From Marinobacter sp. BW6 (lineage in GTDB: Bacteria > Pseudomonadota > Gammaproteobacteria > Pseudomonadales > Oleiphilaceae), in assembly GCF_008107725.1 (NCBI RefSeq), contig NZ_VIRN01000054.1:1-64000 (forward strand): a stretch of 64,000 nt of DNA, written 5' to 3'. A model generated the notes under the pieces. The model was not told where the DNA came from. It was given only the letters and a program-made list of their open reading frames with translations, and made no database searches. Of the stretch, positions 8,409 to 20,600 are shown one piece after another; within the stretch, counting starts at the first letter, position 1; every line of letters starts with the position of its first letter. A program made the position numbers and the translations under genes.

Positions 8409-8484
8409 GCTCATGTAGCTCAGTTGGTAGAGCACACCCTTGGTAAGGGTGAGGTCGGCGGTTCAAATCCGCCCATGAGCTCCA
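8409..8484 (+). tRNA. thrT: tRNA-Thr (anticodon GGT)
   Basis: 76-nt cloverleaf with acceptor stem GCTCATG / CATGAGC, anticodon loop TTGGTAA (GGT at 8442-8444), T arm CGGTTCAAATCCG and encoded CCA. Lies 51 nt upstream of tuf, so the tRNAs and EF-Tu are probably cotranscribed. Confidence 0.97.
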
Positions 8485-8535
8485 TTATTTATCCGGTCAA
8501 CGTCACGATCCTGGTTGATTAGGGAGATTGGTCAA

Positions 8536-9732
8536 ATGTCTAAGTCTAAGTTTGAACGTAATAAGCCGCACTTGAACGTAGGCACCATTGGTCACGTAGA
8601 CCATGGTAAAACCACTTTGACTGCTGCCCTGACCCGTGTATGTCACGAAGTTTGGGGTACAGGGTCTGCGAGTGCATTCGACCAGATCGATAACGCACCG
8701 GAAGAGAAGGCTCGTGGTATCACGATCGCGACATCTCACGTTGAGTACGATTCTCCGAACCGTCACTACGCACACGTAGACTGCCCTGGCCACGCTGACT
8801 ATGTGAAGAACATGATCACTGGTGCGGCGCAGATGGACGGCGCGATCCTGGTTTGCTCCGCAGCTGACGGCCCCATGCCGCAGACTCGCGAGCACATCCT
8901 GCTGTCCCGTCAGGTTGGTGTACCTTTCATCGTGGTGTTCCTGAACAAGGCGGACATGGTAGACGATGAAGAGCTGCTTGAGCTGGTTGAGATGGAAGTT
9001 CGTGACCTGCTGAGCCAGTACGACTTCCCGGGTGACGACACTCCGATCATCACCGGTTCCGCGCTGATGGCGCTGGAAGGCAAAGACGACAACGAGATGG
9101 GTACTACCGCTGTCAAGAAGCTGGTAGAAGCTCTGGATGACTACATCCCTGAGCCGGAGCGTGCGATTGATCAGCCGTTCCTGATGCCGATCGAGGACGT
9201 CTTCTCCATCTCCGGTCGTGGTACTGTTGTGACTGGCCGTGTTGAGCGTGGCGTTATCAAGACCGGTGACGAAGTGGAAATCGTTGGTATCAAGGATACC
9301 GTGAAGACTACTTGTACTGGTGTTGAGATGTTCCGCAAGCTGCTGGACGAAGGTCGTGCTGGTGAGAACATTGGCGCGCTGCTGCGTGGCACCAAGCGTG
9401 ACGACGTTGAGCGTGGTCAGGTTCTGGCGGTTCCGGGTTCGATCACTCCGCACACCAAGTTCGAGTGCGAAGTGTACGTACTGTCCAAAGAAGAAGGCGG
9501 TCGTCATACTCCGTTCTTCAAGGGCTACCGTCCGCAGTTCTACTTCCGTACCACCGACGTAACCGGTTCTTGCGAACTGCCGGAAGGTGTGGAAATGGTT
9601 ATGCCGGGTGACAACGTCAAGATGAGTGTTACCCTGATTGCTCCGATCGCCATGGAAGATGGCCTGCGCTTCGCGATTCGTGAAGGCGGCCGTACCGTTG
9701 GTGCCGGCGTAGTCTCCAAGATCATCGAGTAA
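8536..9732 (+). CDS. tufB: elongation factor Tu, copy 1
   Basis: GTPase that delivers aminoacyl-tRNA to the ribosomal A site. The 398-residue protein has G1 GHVDHGKT, G3 DCPGHADY and G4 NKAD, then beta-barrel domains 2 and 3. Start is the ATG giving [10 protein letters not shown]; a TTG 21 nt upstream is in frame but adds no conserved sequence. The protein sequence is identical to the second copy 16.6 kb downstream, and the DNA nearly so, except that this copy starts with ATG and uses different synonymous codons in the first ten positions. It belongs to the tRNA operon, as tufB does in E. coli. Confidence 0.99.
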   Translation: MSKSKFERNKPHLNVGTIGHVDHGKTTLTAALTRVCHEVWGTGSASAFDQIDNAPEEKARGITIATSHVEYDSPNRHYAHVDCPGHADYVKNMITGAAQMDGAILVCSAADGPMPQTREHILLSRQVGVPFIVVFLNKADMVDDEELLELVEMEVRDLLSQYDFPGDDTPIITGSALMALEGKDDNEMGTTAVKKLVEALDDYIPEPERAIDQPFLMPIEDVFSISGRGTVVTGRVERGVIKTGDEVEIVGIKDTVKTTCTGVEMFRKLLDEGRAGENIGALLRGTKRDDVERGQVLAVPGSITPHTKFECEVYVLSKEEGGRHTPFFKGYRPQFYFRTTDVTGSCELPEGVEMVMPGDNVKMSVTLIAPIAMEDGLRFAIREGGRTVGAGVVSKIIE

Positions 9733-9733
9733 T
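8566..9733 (+). repeat. tuf direct repeat, unit 1
   Basis: From the end of codon 10 to one base past the stop, this unit matches 25147-26314 at all but one position: G at 8949 against A at 25530, a silent AAG/AAA lysine codon. Identity stops abruptly at both edges, the pattern expected of gene conversion. Confidence 0.95.
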
Positions 9734-9769
9734 TGACTCGAAAGTAAGTGCGCTGAGTTGTTTCGGTGC

Positions 9770-9845
<76 letters not shown>

Positions 9846-9878
9846 TTTTTTAACATCCGGATACATAAGTTGATTCCT

Positions 9879-10247
9879 ATGGAGTCAAAAGCCGTTCAGT
9901 CAGCCAGCCGTTTCGATTTCCTGAAGTGGCTGGTTGTTTTCGTTCTGATCGCCATCGGTGTGGTGGGGAATCAGTATTTTAGTGCCGAGTCTCTGCTATA
10001 TCGGGTTCTGGCTCTTGTAGGTCTCGCCATTGTGGCGGCGCTTGTTGCTCTCCAAACCGACCGTGGTCGTCGTTTCGCGACGCTATTGAAGGAAGCGAGA
10101 GTAGAGATCCGGAAAGTGGTATGGCCCACCAGGCCTGAGCTCGTGCAGACCACAGCGATTGTTGTTGTGTTTGTGCTGGTTGTGGCTCTGTTGTTGTGGG
10201 GTATGGATTCGCTGATCAGCTGGCTGGTCGCCGGGTTTATCGGTTAA
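9879..10247 (+). CDS. secE: preprotein translocase subunit SecE
   Basis: Clamps SecY in the SecYEG channel. The 122-residue protein has three predicted membrane segments (WLVVFVLIAIGVVGNQYF, ALVGLAIVAALVAL, TAIVVVFVLVVALLLWGM), as in the E. coli form rather than the one-segment type. The conserved cytoplasmic hinge reads EVRKVVWPTRPE-like (EIRKVVWPTRPELVQTT). Start is the ATG giving MESKAVQS; upstream in-frame codons run into the tRNA. nusG follows after 12 nt. Confidence 0.96.
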   Translation: MESKAVQSASRFDFLKWLVVFVLIAIGVVGNQYFSAESLLYRVLALVGLAIVAALVALQTDRGRRFATLLKEARVEIRKVVWPTRPELVQTTAIVVVFVLVVALLLWGMDSLISWLVAGFIG

Positions 10248-10259
10248 CAGGAGTGGGCA

Positions 10260-10793
10260 ATGGCTAAGCGCTGGTACGTCGTTCATGCGTATTCTGGCTT
10301 TGAAAAGCAGGTAATGCGCACTCTCAGGGAGCGCGTTGCGCTTCATGAGATGGAAGACCGTTTCGGCGAAATCCTGGTTCCGACCGAGGAAGTCGTTGAG
10401 ATGCGAGAAGGGAAGAAGCGCAAGAGTGAGCGCAAGTTCTATCCCGGGTACGTACTGGTCCAGATGGAAATGGACGATGCGACGTGGCACCTTGTGAAGA
10501 ATACCCCGCGTGTTCTTGGCTTTATTGGTGGCACCAAAGATAAGCCTGCACCGATCACCGAGAAGGAAGCAGAAGCCATCCTTCGTCGTGTTGAGAGTGG
10601 TGCCGATAAGCCCAAGCCGAAGACTCTGTTCGAGCCGGGTGAGGTTGTTCGCGTTGTTGAAGGTCCCTTTGCGGATTTCAATGGTGTGGTTGAGGAAGTT
10701 GACTACGACAAGAGTCGGGTCAAGGTTGCTGTTTTGATCTTTGGGCGTTCAACTCCGGTAGAGCTGGAGTTTGGGCAGGTCGAAAAAGACTGA
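10260..10793 (+). CDS. nusG: transcription termination/antitermination factor NusG
   Basis: Binds RNA polymerase across the clamp, suppresses pausing and links polymerase to Rho or to ribosomal S10. The 177-residue protein has the NGN domain ([28 protein letters not shown]) and a C-terminal KOW domain ([19 protein letters not shown]). E. coli NusG is 181 residues. Cotranscribed with secE; an intrinsic terminator follows. Confidence 0.98.
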   Translation: MAKRWYVVHAYSGFEKQVMRTLRERVALHEMEDRFGEILVPTEEVVEMREGKKRKSERKFYPGYVLVQMEMDDATWHLVKNTPRVLGFIGGTKDKPAPITEKEAEAILRRVESGADKPKPKTLFEPGEVVRVVEGPFADFNGVVEEVDYDKSRVKVAVLIFGRSTPVELEFGQVEKD

Positions 10794-10813
10794 GTAGTAA
10801 CGAAAAAGCTGAA

Positions 10814-10844
10814 AGCTCGCGCGCTCAAGCGACGCGGGCTTTTT
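10814..10844 (+). terminator. terminator after nusG
   Basis: Stem AGCTCGCG / CGCGGGCT (one G-T pair) with an 11-nt loop, followed by TTTTTG. It separates secE-nusG from rplK and could act as a full or partial terminator. Confidence 0.75.
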
Positions 10845-10912
10845 GTGTCTGCTCTTAGCAGTTGTAAAAAACCGGGGAGCCGGAAGGCGTTTGAACCCAT
10901 AGGAGATCTATC

Positions 10913-11344
10913 ATGGCAAAGAAGATTGAAGCGTACATCAAGCTTCAGGTTGCTGCCGGTAAGGCCAACCCGAGTCCCCCCGTTGGTCCTGCACTGGGTC
11001 AGCGCGGCGTAAACATCATGGAATTCTGTAAGGCGTTCAACGCCCAGACCCAGGACATGGAACCTGGTCTGCCGATTCCTACTGTGATTACTGTGTACAG
11101 TGATCGCAGCTTTACCTTTATTACCAAGACGCCGCCTGCGCCGGTTCTTCTTCTGAAGGCTGCTGGTATCAAGAGTGGCTCGGGTCGTCCGAATACTGAG
11201 AAAGTCGGTACCGTGACCCGTGAGCAGCTTGAAGAGATTGCCAAGACCAAAGAGCCGGATCTGACTGCAGCCGATATGGACGCAGCGGTACGTACCATTG
11301 CAGGAACAGCCCGCAGCATGGGCCTGAACGTGGAGGGCCTGTAA
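10913..11344 (+). CDS. rplK: 50S ribosomal protein L11
   Basis: Binds the GTPase-associated region of 23S rRNA with L10 and is needed for RelA activation. The 143-residue protein has the N-terminal [21 protein letters not shown] and the C-terminal rRNA-binding part ([27 protein letters not shown]). A good AGGAG lies before the ATG. rplA starts 1 nt after the stop. Confidence 0.98.
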   Translation: MAKKIEAYIKLQVAAGKANPSPPVGPALGQRGVNIMEFCKAFNAQTQDMEPGLPIPTVITVYSDRSFTFITKTPPAPVLLLKAAGIKSGSGRPNTEKVGTVTREQLEEIAKTKEPDLTAADMDAAVRTIAGTARSMGLNVEGL

Positions 11345-11345
11345 C

Positions 11346-12044
11346 ATGGCAAAGCTGAGCAAGCGTCAGAAGCTTATTCGTGAAAAGGTAGACTCTACCC
11401 GTTCCTACTCTGTTGACGAGGCAGTTGCACTGCTGGTTGAGCTGGGCCAGAACGTGAAGTTCAAAGAGTCTGTCGACGTAGCCGTTAACCTGGGCGTTGA
11501 CGCACGTAAATCCGACCAGGTGGTTCGTAGCAGCACTGTTCTGCCCCACGGCACCGGCAAGACCGTTCGCGTTGCTGTGTTTACCCAGGGCGCCAATGCT
11601 GAGAAAGCAACGGCTGCTGGTGCAGACATTGTAGGCATGGACGATCTGGCGGACGAAGTTAAGAAAGGCAACATGGATTTCGACGTGGTTATCGCCACTC
11701 CGGACGCCATGCGTGTTGTTGGTCAGCTGGGCCAGATTCTTGGTCCCCGTGGCCTGATGCCGAACCCGAAGGTGGGTACTGTGACTCCTGACGTCGAGAC
11801 TGCGGTCAAGAACGCCAAGGCCGGTCAGGTTCGTTACCGCACCGACAAGAACGGCATTATCCACGCTCCGCTGGGTAACGTTGAATTCTCTGCGCAGAAC
11901 ATCAAGGAAAACCTTGAAGCTCTGGTAGCAGATCTGAAAAAGGCCAAGCCGTCGTCGGCGAAAGGTGTGTATCTCAAGAAGATCACCGTTTCCTCGACTA
12001 TGGGTCCTGGCCTGACTATCGATCAGAGCGGTCTCGCTATTTGA
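11346..12044 (+). CDS. rplA: 50S ribosomal protein L1
   Basis: Forms the mobile L1 stalk and helps release E-site tRNA; in E. coli it also represses its own operon by binding the mRNA. The 232-residue protein has the signature GxLxPNPKxGTVT ([20 protein letters not shown]) and the C-terminal [16 protein letters not shown]. Paired with rplK as in E. coli. Confidence 0.98.
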   Translation: MAKLSKRQKLIREKVDSTRSYSVDEAVALLVELGQNVKFKESVDVAVNLGVDARKSDQVVRSSTVLPHGTGKTVRVAVFTQGANAEKATAAGADIVGMDDLADEVKKGNMDFDVVIATPDAMRVVGQLGQILGPRGLMPNPKVGTVTPDVETAVKNAKAGQVRYRTDKNGIIHAPLGNVEFSAQNIKENLEALVADLKKAKPSSAKGVYLKKITVSSTMGPGLTIDQSGLAI

Positions 12045-12179
12045 TCCTTTGATCGGTGGTTACTTTGTAGTCTGGGCGGAAGCCAAGGCTGTCAAAGACC
12101 GCAGGCCCCCGAAGCACTTTCGGTTTGACTGGAAGTGCTGCAAGGGTTAAAGCAACGCCTGCGCAGACGGTGTGAAGAC

Positions 12180-12269
12180 GTTCTCTCTGAACCCAAACAC
12201 CGTTAGGAGCCCCGTGAGGGGTATATGTGGGTTTGCCGGGAAGACCCGGCGAAATCGAGGAGAAATCCA
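12180..12269 (+). promoter_or_regulatory. L10-type ribosomal protein leader
   Basis: The 225-nt untranslated stretch before rplJ contains nested structure: AACCCA (12190-12195) pairs with TGGGTT (12228-12233) around an inner CCCC-GTGA-GGGG hairpin (12210-12221), and a second hairpin GCCGGG-AAGA-CCCGGC lies at 12235-12250. In E. coli, L10 with L7/L12 binds this leader to block its own translation. The family assignment is by position and stem layout only. Confidence 0.6.
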
Positions 12270-12800
12270 GTGGCAATTAGACTCGAAGACAAGAAAGCGA
12301 TCGTCGCTGAAGTCAACGAGACTGCCGGTGGTGCTCTGTCTGTGGTTATGGCTGACTACCGTGGTGTTACCTCTGGTGACATGACGGCGCTTCGTGCCAA
12401 GGCTCGTGCCGAAAACGTGCGTCTGAAGGTTGTTCGTAACAACCTGGCGAAGATCGCGATTCGCGGTACCGAGTTCGAGTGCATCGACGAAGCTCTGGTC
12501 GGCCCGACCATTTTGGCATTCTCTATGGAAGATCCGGGCGCGGCAGCGCGTCTGCTGAAGGATTTTGCCAAAGAGAAAGAAGCGTTCGAGATTAAAGGAC
12601 TGGCCGTCGGCGGAGAGCTGATGGGTGCAGACCAGATCGATCGTCTTGCCAAGCTGCCAACACGTCACGAAGCGCTGACAATGCTGGCCGCAGTAACACA
12701 GGCACCGATCACCAAGCTGGCACGGACACTGAACGAAGTTCCTTCGAAAGTGACTCGTGCTGTAGCGGCAGTTCGCGACCAGAAGCAAGAAGCTGCTTGA
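12270..12800 (+). CDS. rplJ: 50S ribosomal protein L10
   Basis: Base of the L7/L12 stalk that recruits translational GTPases. The 176-residue protein shows the family core ([46 protein letters not shown]) and the C-terminal helix that binds L7/L12 dimers. Start chosen at GTG because GAGGAG lies 7 nt upstream and the product then aligns with known L10 N-termini. Confidence 0.97.
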   Translation: MAIRLEDKKAIVAEVNETAGGALSVVMADYRGVTSGDMTALRAKARAENVRLKVVRNNLAKIAIRGTEFECIDEALVGPTILAFSMEDPGAAARLLKDFAKEKEAFEIKGLAVGGELMGADQIDRLAKLPTRHEALTMLAAVTQAPITKLARTLNEVPSKVTRAVAAVRDQKQEAA

Positions 12801-12840
12801 TTCTGTTGAACACCATTTTTTATATTTTTGGGAGAAAGTC

Positions 12841-13218
12841 ATGGCTCTGTCTAACGAAGACATTTTGAACGCAATTGCTGAAATGAGCGTAATGGACGTT
12901 GTTGCGCTGGTTGAAGCAATGGAAGAGAAATTCGGTGTTTCTGCCGCTGCGGCCGTTGCTGCTGCGCCGGCTGCTGCTGGTGGTGGCGAAGCCGCTGCGG
13001 AAGAGCAGACCGAGTTTGACGTTGTACTTACCGGTCCTGGTGAGAAGAAAGTAAACGTAATCAAGGCCGTTCGTGAACTTACCGGCCTGGGTCTGAAAGA
13101 AGCTAAGGAAATGGTCGACAGCGCTCCTTCCGTTATCAAGGAAGCAGCTAGCAAAGACGACGCTGAAGAAGCCAAGAAGAAGCTCGAGGAAGCAGGCGCT
13201 TCTGTTGAGCTCAAGTAA
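12841..13218 (+). CDS. rplL: 50S ribosomal protein L7/L12
   Basis: Stalk protein that binds elongation factors. The 125-residue protein has the N-terminal dimerisation domain ([19 protein letters not shown]), an Ala/Gly-rich hinge at about residues 38-58 and the globular C-terminal domain ([34 protein letters not shown]). Strong GGGAG ribosome-binding site, suiting its multiple copies per ribosome. Confidence 0.98.
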   Translation: MALSNEDILNAIAEMSVMDVVALVEAMEEKFGVSAAAAVAAAPAAAGGGEAAAEEQTEFDVVLTGPGEKKVNVIKAVRELTGLGLKEAKEMVDSAPSVIKEAASKDDAEEAKKKLEEAGASVELK

Positions 13219-13258
13219 GAGTCGGCTGTTGATCGAAACCGTGCGATAAGCATGGACA

Positions 13259-13288
13259 GGCTGGTGGCTTTGGGCCACCGGCCTTTTT
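13259..13288 (+). terminator. attenuator between rplL and rpoB
   Basis: A 10-bp stem (GGCTGGTGGC / GCCACCGGCC) with a 5-nt loop is followed by TTTTT. In E. coli a partial terminator here lets only a fraction of transcripts continue into rpoBC; the same role is inferred. The rest of the 241-nt spacer contains a small TGATAC-CAG-GTATCA hairpin and no clear promoter. Confidence 0.85.
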
Positions 13289-13459
13289 CTGTTGTATATG
13301 CTATAGAGTCTGGTGAGCAATTGCAGGTTGATGTCAGATCTATAACCTACAGCCAGAGTCTTGTTCAAGACGGCGCGATAAGCCGAGCAATTCGGCCCCG
13401 AAGCAGAACAATGGTTGCTTCTTGATACCAGGTATCAGGTCTAAAGCTGGGGAATGCAG

Positions 13460-16400
13460 ATGACTTACTCCTACACTGAGAAAAAGCGGATTCGCAAAGA
13501 TTTTAGTAAATTGCCTTCCGTGATGGACGTCCCCTATTTGCTGTCTATTCAGCTGGATTCGTTCCGGGACTTCCTCCAAATGGAAGCCGCTCCTGAAGAC
13601 CGCCGGGAAACCGGTCTTCACGCAGCATTCAAATCCGTATTCCCGATTGTCAGTTACTCTGGCAATGCCGCGCTCGAATACGTGAGTTACCGTATTGGCG
13701 AGCCGGTTTTTGATGTCAAGGAATGCCAGCTTAGGGGCGTAACCTATGCAGCGCCGCTGCGGGTGAAGGTCCGCCTTATCATTTACGATAAGGAATCGTC
13801 CAATAAGGCGATCAAGGACATTAAAGAGCAGGAAGTCTACATGGGCGAAATGCCCCTGATGACCGAGAACGGTACCTTCGTTATCAACGGTACCGAGCGC
13901 GTTATTGTTTCCCAGCTCCACCGGTCTCCGGGTGTATTCTTCGATCACGATAAGGGCAAGACCCATTCCTCAGGCAAGCTGCTGTATTCTGCCCGGGTGA
14001 TTCCTTACCGTGGTTCCTGGCTGGACTTCGAGTTCGATCCGAAGGACTCCGTGTTCGTTCGTATCGACCGCCGTCGTAAACTGCCGGCCTCGATTCTGCT
14101 GCGTGGCCTGGGTTACACCTCCGAGCAGATGCTCGAGATGTTCTTCGAAACCAGTAAGTTCAGCCTTGGCGCGGAAGTGTGCAAGTTGGAGCTGGTGCCG
14201 AGCCGTCTGCGGGGCGACATCGCTACCTTCGATATCAAGGACAATGACGGCAACGTGATTGTCGAGGAAGGTCGCCGGATTACTGCCCGGCACATCAAGC
14301 AATTGGAAAAAGCCGGTATCAACGAGCTTGAGGTGCCGACCGAGTACCTGTACGGCCGAGTACTGGCCAAGGACATGATCGATCAGGCGTCCGGTGAGGT
14401 TCTGGTGGAGTGTAACTCCGAGCTGACCGAAGAGCTGGTTACTAAAATCCTCGATGCTGGCGTGAAGGATATCGAAACCCTTTATACCAACGATCTGGAT
14501 TGCGGTCCGTTCATGTCCGACACCCTGCGTATCGATCCGACCCGTACGCCGCTGGAAGCGTTGGTTGAGATCTACCGGATGATGCGCCCGGGTGAGCCGC
14601 CCACCAAGGAGTCGGCTGAGAACCTGTTCAACAACCTGTTCTTCTCCGAAGAGCGGTATGACTTGTCTGCGGTTGGCCGGATGAAGCTGAACCGTCGCCT
14701 GCGCCGTGAAGAGAGCACAGGTGAAGGTACGTTGACCCACGAAGACATCATCGATGTCCTCAAGACCCTGATCGATATCCGTAACGGTCAGGGCAATGTG
14801 GATGACATCGATAACCTGGGTAACCGTCGTGTTCGCTGCGTTGGTGAAATGGCTGAAAACCAGTTCCGCGTTGGCCTTGTGCGGGTTGAGCGTGCGGTTC
14901 GCGAGCGTCTGAGCCTTGCTGAAAGCGAAGGCTTGATGCCGCAGGACCTCATTAATGCCAAGCCGGTGGCTGCTGCTGTCAAAGAATTCTTTGGCTCCAG
15001 CCAGCTGTCCCAGTTCATGGACCAGAATAACCCGCTGTCCGAGGTGACTCACAAGCGTCGTATCTCTGCGTTGGGCCCAGGCGGTCTGACCCGTGAGCGC
15101 GCCGGCTTTGAGGTTCGTGACGTACACCCGACCCATTACGGCCGGGTATGCCCGATCGAGACACCGGAAGGTCCGAACATCGGTCTGATCAACTCGCTGG
15201 CGACTTACGCCCGTTCCAACTCCTACGGCTTCCTTGAAAGCCCGTACCGGAAGGTCGAGAACGGCGTGGTAACCGATGAAGTGGTTTACCTGTCCGCTAT
15301 CGAGGAGAGCAACTACGTCATCGCCCAGGCCAGCGCCGCCATGGACGAAAAGTCCAAGCGTCTGACCGACGAGCTGGTTACGGTGCGGCACCAGAACGAA
15401 TTTACCGTTACTCCGCCGGAAAGCGTCAACTTCATGGACGTATCTCCGCGTCAGGTTGTGTCGGTAGCGGCATCTTTGATTCCGTTCCTGGAGCACGACG
15501 ATGCTAACCGGGCACTGATGGGTGCGAACATGCAACGTCAGGCGGTTCCGACGCTCAAAGCCCAGGTTCCCCTGGTCGGGACTGGTGTTGAGCGGACGGT
15601 TGCCCAAGACTCCGGCGTCTGTGTGTCCGCCCGTCGGGGCGGTGTCATCGAAAGCGTTGACGCTTCGCGCATCGTGGTTCGTGTCAACAACGAGGAAACT
15701 GAAGCGGGTGATGCAGGTGTGGATATCTACAACCTGACCAAATACACCCGCTCGAACCAGAACACCTGTATCAACCAGCGCTCCATCGTGCGTCAGGGCG
15801 ACGTTATTGCCCGTGGCGACGTGCTGGCTGACGGCCCGTCCGTCGATCTGGGTGAGCTGGCCCTGGGGCAGAACATGCGCATCGCGTTCATGCCCTGGAA
15901 CGGTTACAACTTTGAGGACTCCATCCTCATTTCCGAGAAAGTGGTTCAGGAAGACCGTCTGACTACCATCCACATTCAGGAGCTGACCTGTGTGGCTCGG
16001 GACACCAAGCTGGGAAGCGAAGAAATCACCGCGGACATTCCGAACGTTGGTGAAAGTGCGCTGTCCAAGCTGGATGAGTCCGGTATTGTTTACATTGGTG
16101 CTGAAGTAGGCCCTGGCGACATTCTGGTAGGCAAGGTAACACCGAAAGGTGAAACCCAGCTTACCCCAGAAGAGAAGCTGCTGCGTGCCATCTTTGGTGA
16201 GAAGGCGTCTGATGTGAAGGACACCTCCTCCCGTGTGCCGACTGGTACCCGCGGCACCGTTATCGACGTGCAGGTCTTTACCCGCGACGGTATCGAGAAG
16301 GATCAGCGTGCCCAGGCCATTGAGAAAGAGCAGCTGGACCAGTATCGCAAGGACTTGAAAGACGAGTACCGGATTGTTGAAGGTGCGACCTTTGAGCGTC

Positions 16401-17539
16401 TGAACAGTGCGTTGAAAGGCCAGGAAGTCATCAGTGGGCCGGGCCTGAAGAAAGGGGCGACCCTCGAAGAGAGCTACTTGGCCGAGCTGCCGCGTTCCGA
16501 CTGGTTCAAGCTCCGGATGAAAGACGAGAGCCTGAACGAGCTGCTGGAGAAGTCCGAGCAGGGTCTGGAAGATCGCAAGAAAGAGCACGAAGCGCGCTTC
16601 GACGACAAGAAAGGCAAGCTTCAGCAGGGCGATGACCTCGCGCCGGGCGTACTGAAGATCGTCAAGGTGTACCTGGCTATCAAGCGTCGTATCCAGCCGG
16701 GTGACAAGATGGCCGGTCGTCACGGTAACAAGGGTGTTATTTCATCGGTTATGCCGATTGAAGACATGCCTTACGACGAGCACGGCAATACCGTTGACGT
16801 GGTTCTGAACCCGCTGGGTGTTCCTTCGCGGATGAACGTAGGTCAGGTGCTTGAGACTCACCTGGGCGCGGCGGCCAAGGGTCTGGGTGAGCGTATCAGC
16901 CAGATGCTGGACGAGCAGCGCAAGGTGGCGGAATTACGCAAGCTGCTGGATGAGATCTACAATCACTCAGACGAAGTGTTCAAGGTGGACCTGGATTCCC
17001 TGTCCGACAAGGAAATCCTGGAGATGTGCCACAACCTTCGTGGCGGTGTACCCATGGCAACGCCGGTATTCGACGGTGCGAAGGAAGCCGAGGTCAAGCG
17101 TATGCTTGAACTGGCGGGACTGAGCACCACCGGTCAGACCATGCTGTACGACGGTCGCACCGGTGATATGTTCGACCGCCCGGTGACGGTTGGCTACATG
17201 TACATCCTGAAGCTGAACCACCTGATCGACGACAAGATGCACGCTCGTTCCACCGGCTCTTACAGCCTGGTTACCCAGCAGCCGCTGGGTGGTAAGGCGC
17301 AGTTCGGTGGCCAGCGCTTCGGTGAGATGGAAGTGTGGGCTCTCGAGGCCTACGGTGCAGCTTACACGCTGCAGGAGATGCTCACCGTCAAGTCTGATGA
17401 CGTGAACGGTCGGACCAAGATGTACAAGAACATTGTCGATGGCGATCATCGGATGGAGCCGGGCATGCCCGAATCCTTCAACGTTCTTGTCAAGGAAATC
17501 CGCTCGCTGGGTATCGACATCGAGCTGGAATCCGAGTGA
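13460..17539 (+). CDS. rpoB: RNA polymerase subunit beta
   Basis: Beta subunit of RNA polymerase, 1359 residues (E. coli 1342). N-terminus [17 protein letters not shown]; the rifampicin region [16 protein letters not shown]...[12 protein letters not shown] carries wild-type Asp, His and Ser residues, so no classical resistance substitution; [12 protein letters not shown] near the active site and the C-terminal [18 protein letters not shown] clamp segment are present. Two ATGs occur 6 nt apart; the second is preferred because GGGG lies 7 nt before it but only 1 nt before the first. rpoC follows after 76 nt. Confidence 0.98.
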   Translation: MTYSYTEKKRIRKDFSKLPSVMDVPYLLSIQLDSFRDFLQMEAAPEDRRETGLHAAFKSVFPIVSYSGNAALEYVSYRIGEPVFDVKECQLRGVTYAAPLRVKVRLIIYDKESSNKAIKDIKEQEVYMGEMPLMTENGTFVINGTERVIVSQLHRSPGVFFDHDKGKTHSSGKLLYSARVIPYRGSWLDFEFDPKDSVFVRIDRRRKLPASILLRGLGYTSEQMLEMFFETSKFSLGAEVCKLELVPSRLRGDIATFDIKDNDGNVIVEEGRRITARHIKQLEKAGINELEVPTEYLYGRVLAKDMIDQASGEVLVECNSELTEELVTKILDAGVKDIETLYTNDLDCGPFMSDTLRIDPTRTPLEALVEIYRMMRPGEPPTKESAENLFNNLFFSEERYDLSAVGRMKLNRRLRREESTGEGTLTHEDIIDVLKTLIDIRNGQGNVDDIDNLGNRRVRCVGEMAENQFRVGLVRVERAVRERLSLAESEGLMPQDLINAKPVAAAVKEFFGSSQLSQFMDQNNPLSEVTHKRRISALGPGGLTRERAGFEVRDVHPTHYGRVCPIETPEGPNIGLINSLATYARSNSYGFLESPYRKVENGVVTDEVVYLSAIEESNYVIAQASAAMDEKSKRLTDELVTVRHQNEFTVTPPESVNFMDVSPRQVVSVAASLIPFLEHDDANRALMGANMQRQAVPTLKAQVPLVGTGVERTVAQDSGVCVSARRGGVIESVDASRIVVRVNNEETEAGDAGVDIYNLTKYTRSNQNTCINQRSIVRQGDVIARGDVLADGPSVDLGELALGQNMRIAFMPWNGYNFEDSILISEKVVQEDRLTTIHIQELTCVARDTKLGSEEITADIPNVGESALSKLDESGIVYIGAEVGPGDILVGKVTPKGETQLTPEEKLLRAIFGEKASDVKDTSSRVPTGTRGTVIDVQVFTRDGIEKDQRAQAIEKEQLDQYRKDLKDEYRIVEGATFERLNSALKGQEVISGPGLKKGATLEESYLAELPRSDWFKLRMKDESLNELLEKSEQGLEDRKKEHEARFDDKKGKLQQGDDLAPGVLKIVKVYLAIKRRIQPGDKMAGRHGNKGVISSVMPIEDMPYDEHGNTVDVVLNPLGVPSRMNVGQVLETHLGAAAKGLGERISQMLDEQRKVAELRKLLDEIYNHSDEVFKVDLDSLSDKEILEMCHNLRGGVPMATPVFDGAKEAEVKRMLELAGLSTTGQTMLYDGRTGDMFDRPVTVGYMYILKLNHLIDDKMHARSTGSYSLVTQQPLGGKAQFGGQRFGEMEVWALEAYGAAYTLQEMLTVKSDDVNGRTKMYKNIVDGDHRMEPGMPESFNVLVKEIRSLGIDIELESE

Positions 17540-17615
17540 GCCGAATTGTTTTTGGCAGCGTGAGCGGGCACGACCAGTGCCCGCCCGAGATTAACGCCAT
17601 CCGGAGCTTTTACTG

Positions 17616-20600
17616 ATGAAAGATTTGCTGAATCTTCTCAAGAGCCAGAACCAAAGCAAGGAATTCGACGCCATCCGCATTGGCCTGGCGTCGCCTGACA
17701 TGATCCGTTCCTGGTCCTTTGGCGAAGTGAAGAAGCCTGAGACCATTAACTACCGTACCTTCAAGCCGGAGCGCGACGGTCTTTTCTGTGCCAAGATCTT
17801 CGGCCCGATCAAGGACTACGAGTGTCTTTGCGGTAAATACAAGCGCCTCAAGCATCGCGGAGTCATCTGCGAGAAGTGTGGTGTTGAGGTCGCATTGGCC
17901 AGCGTGCGCCGTGAGCGTATGGGCCACATCGAGCTGGCCAGCCCGGTCGCACACATCTGGTTCCTGAAGTCACTGCCGTCCCGTATCGGTCTGATGCTGG
18001 ACATGACCCTGCGCGATATCGAGCGGGTCCTGTACTTCGAGTCCTTTATTGTGATCGATCCGGGGATGACTACCCTGGAGAAGGGCCAGCTGCTGAACGA
18101 CGAGCAGTATTACGAAGCCCTGGAGGAATTCGGTGACGAGTTCGACGCCCGTATGGGTGCCGAGGCGGTCAAGGAACTCCTGGAAGGTATCGACCTGCAG
18201 GAAGAGGTTGATGCCCTGCGTGAAGAGATCCCGCAGACCAACTCCGAAACCAAGATCAAGAAGTTCAGCAAGCGTCTGAAGATTCTTGAGGCGTTCCTGT
18301 ATTCCGGCAACAAGCCGGGCGACATGGTCATGACCGTGCTGCCGGTACTTCCGCCGGATCTCCGCCCGCTGGTACCGCTGGACGGAGGCCGCTTCGCGAC
18401 CTCTGATCTGAACGATCTGTACCGTCGGGTGATCAACCGGAACAACCGTCTCAAGCGCCTGCTGGAGCTAAACGCTCCGGACATCATCGTGCGCAACGAG
18501 AAGCGGATGCTGCAGGAAGCCGTCGATGCCCTGCTGGACAACGGCCGTCGTGGCCGGGCCATTACCGGCACCAACAAGCGCCCGTTGAAGTCCCTGGCTG
18601 ACATGATCAAGGGCAAGCAGGGTCGTTTCCGTCAGAACCTGCTTGGTAAGCGTGTGGACTACTCCGGTCGTTCGGTGATCGTGGTCGGTCCTTACCTGCG
18701 CCTGCACCAGTGTGGCCTGCCCAAGAAGATGGCACTGGAGCTGTTCAAGCCGTTTATTTTCTCCAAGCTGGAGCACCGCGGTCTGGCGACCACGATCAAG
18801 GCCGCCAAGAAGATGGTCGAGCGCGAGGAAGGCGTGGTCTGGGATATCCTGGACGAAGTCATCCGTGAGCATCCGATCATGCTGAACCGTGCGCCGACGC
18901 TGCACCGTCTGGGTATCCAGGCGTTCGAGCCGGTTCTGATCGAAGGCAAGGCGATCCAGCTGCACCCGCTGGTGTGTGCCGCCTACAACGCCGACTTTGA
19001 CGGTGACCAGATGGCGGTCCACGTACCGCTGACTCTGGAAGCCCAGCTCGAAGCCCGTGCGTTGATGATGTCCACCAACAACGTACTGTCGCCGGCCAAC
19101 GGCGAGCCGATCATCGTACCGTCCCAGGACGTGGTGCTCGGGCTGTACTACATGACCCGTGAGCGCAAGAGCGCCCTCGGTGAAGGCATGACGTTTGCCG
19201 ACGTCAAAGAGGCGCATCGTGCCTACGGCGCAGGCAAGGTTGACCTTCAGGCCATCGTCAAGGTTCGAGTGAAAGAGGTTACGATTGCCGAAGACGGTTC
19301 TCGTACCGAAGAGTACAAGATTGTGGATACCACGGTTGGCCGGGCGCTGCTGTTCGATATCGTGCCGGATGGCTTGTCCTACGAGCTGGTCAACAAGCCG
19401 ATGGTCAAGAAGGCGATCTCTAACTTGATCAACACCTGCTACCGCGATGCCGGTCTGAAAGACACCGTTATCTTCGCGGACCAGCTGATGTACATGGGTT
19501 ATCACTACGCGACCGTCTCCGGTATCTCGATCGGGTTTAACGATTTCGAGATCCCGCCGGAGAAATACGAGCTGGTGGATGCCGCCTCCGCCGAGGTGAA
19601 GGATATCGAAACCCAGTACGCGTCCGGTCTGCTGACCCAGGGCGAGAAGTACAACAAGGTTATCGACATCTGGTCACGTGCCAACGATAAAGTTTCCAAA
19701 GCCATGATGGAGCGTCTGGCGAAGGAGCAGGTTATCGGGCCTGATGGGCAGCCGGTGAAGGGTGAAGACGGCGAATACCTGATGCAGGAGTCGTTCAACT
19801 CGGTTTACATGATGGCCGATTCCGGCGCCCGGGGTTCCGCGGCCCAGATCCGTCAGCTGGCCGGTATGCGTGGCCTGATGGCCAAGCCGGATGGCTCCAT
19901 CATCGAAACGCCGATCACCGCGAACTTCCGTGAAGGTCTGAACGTACTCCAGTACTTCATCTCCACCCACGGTGCCCGTAAGGGTCTGGCGGATACCGCT
20001 CTGAAGACCGCGAACTCCGGTTACCTGACTCGTCGTCTGGTGGACGTTTCCCAGGATCTGGTCGTTACCGAGCCTGACTGTGGTACCGATGAAGGTCTGC
20101 TGATGACGCCGCACATCGAAGGTGGCGACGTTGTCGTACCCCTGGGTGACCGGGTTCTGGGTCGTGTGACCGCACGTGATGCGTTTACGCCGACCGACAA
20201 GGACAACGCCGTTATCACTGCCGGTACCCTGCTGGACGAGAAGGCCGTTGAAACCCTCGAGCGGGCCGGTGTGGATGAAGTCTGGGTTCGCTCTGCGATC
20301 ACCTGTGAAACCCGCCACGGTATCTGCTCCAAGTGCTACGGCCGTGATCTGGCCCGTGGCCATGAGGTCAACGTGGGTGAAGCTGTCGGTGTTATCGCCG
20401 CACAGTCCATCGGTGAGCCGGGTACCCAGCTGACCATGCGTACCTTCCACATTGGTGGTGCGGCCAGCCGGGCGTCCGCGGTCGACAATATCCAGGTCAA
20501 GCATGGCGGTACGGTCCGTCTGCACAATATGAAGTCCATCGAGAAGGCCGATGGTTCTCTGGTAGTGATCTCCCGCTCCTCCGCGCTGGCCATTGCGGAT

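Noticed and set aside
8503..9507. Long antisense open frame in tuf copy 1, repeated in copy 2
   Set aside because: It is duplicated only because tuf is duplicated; no independent evidence of coding.
9733..9762. TTGACT after tuf copy 1 as a promoter for tRNA-Trp/secE
   Set aside because: No acceptable -10 lies 16-18 nt downstream.
12041..12071. TTGATC...TGTAGT as an rplJ promoter
   Set aside because: The spacer would be 19 nt with a weak -10; the L10-type leader is better supported than a promoter here.
13970..16723. A 917-codon open frame antisense to rpoB
   Set aside because: It mirrors the GC-rich third-position bias of rpoB, has no recognisable domain, and rpoB is unmistakable on the other strand.
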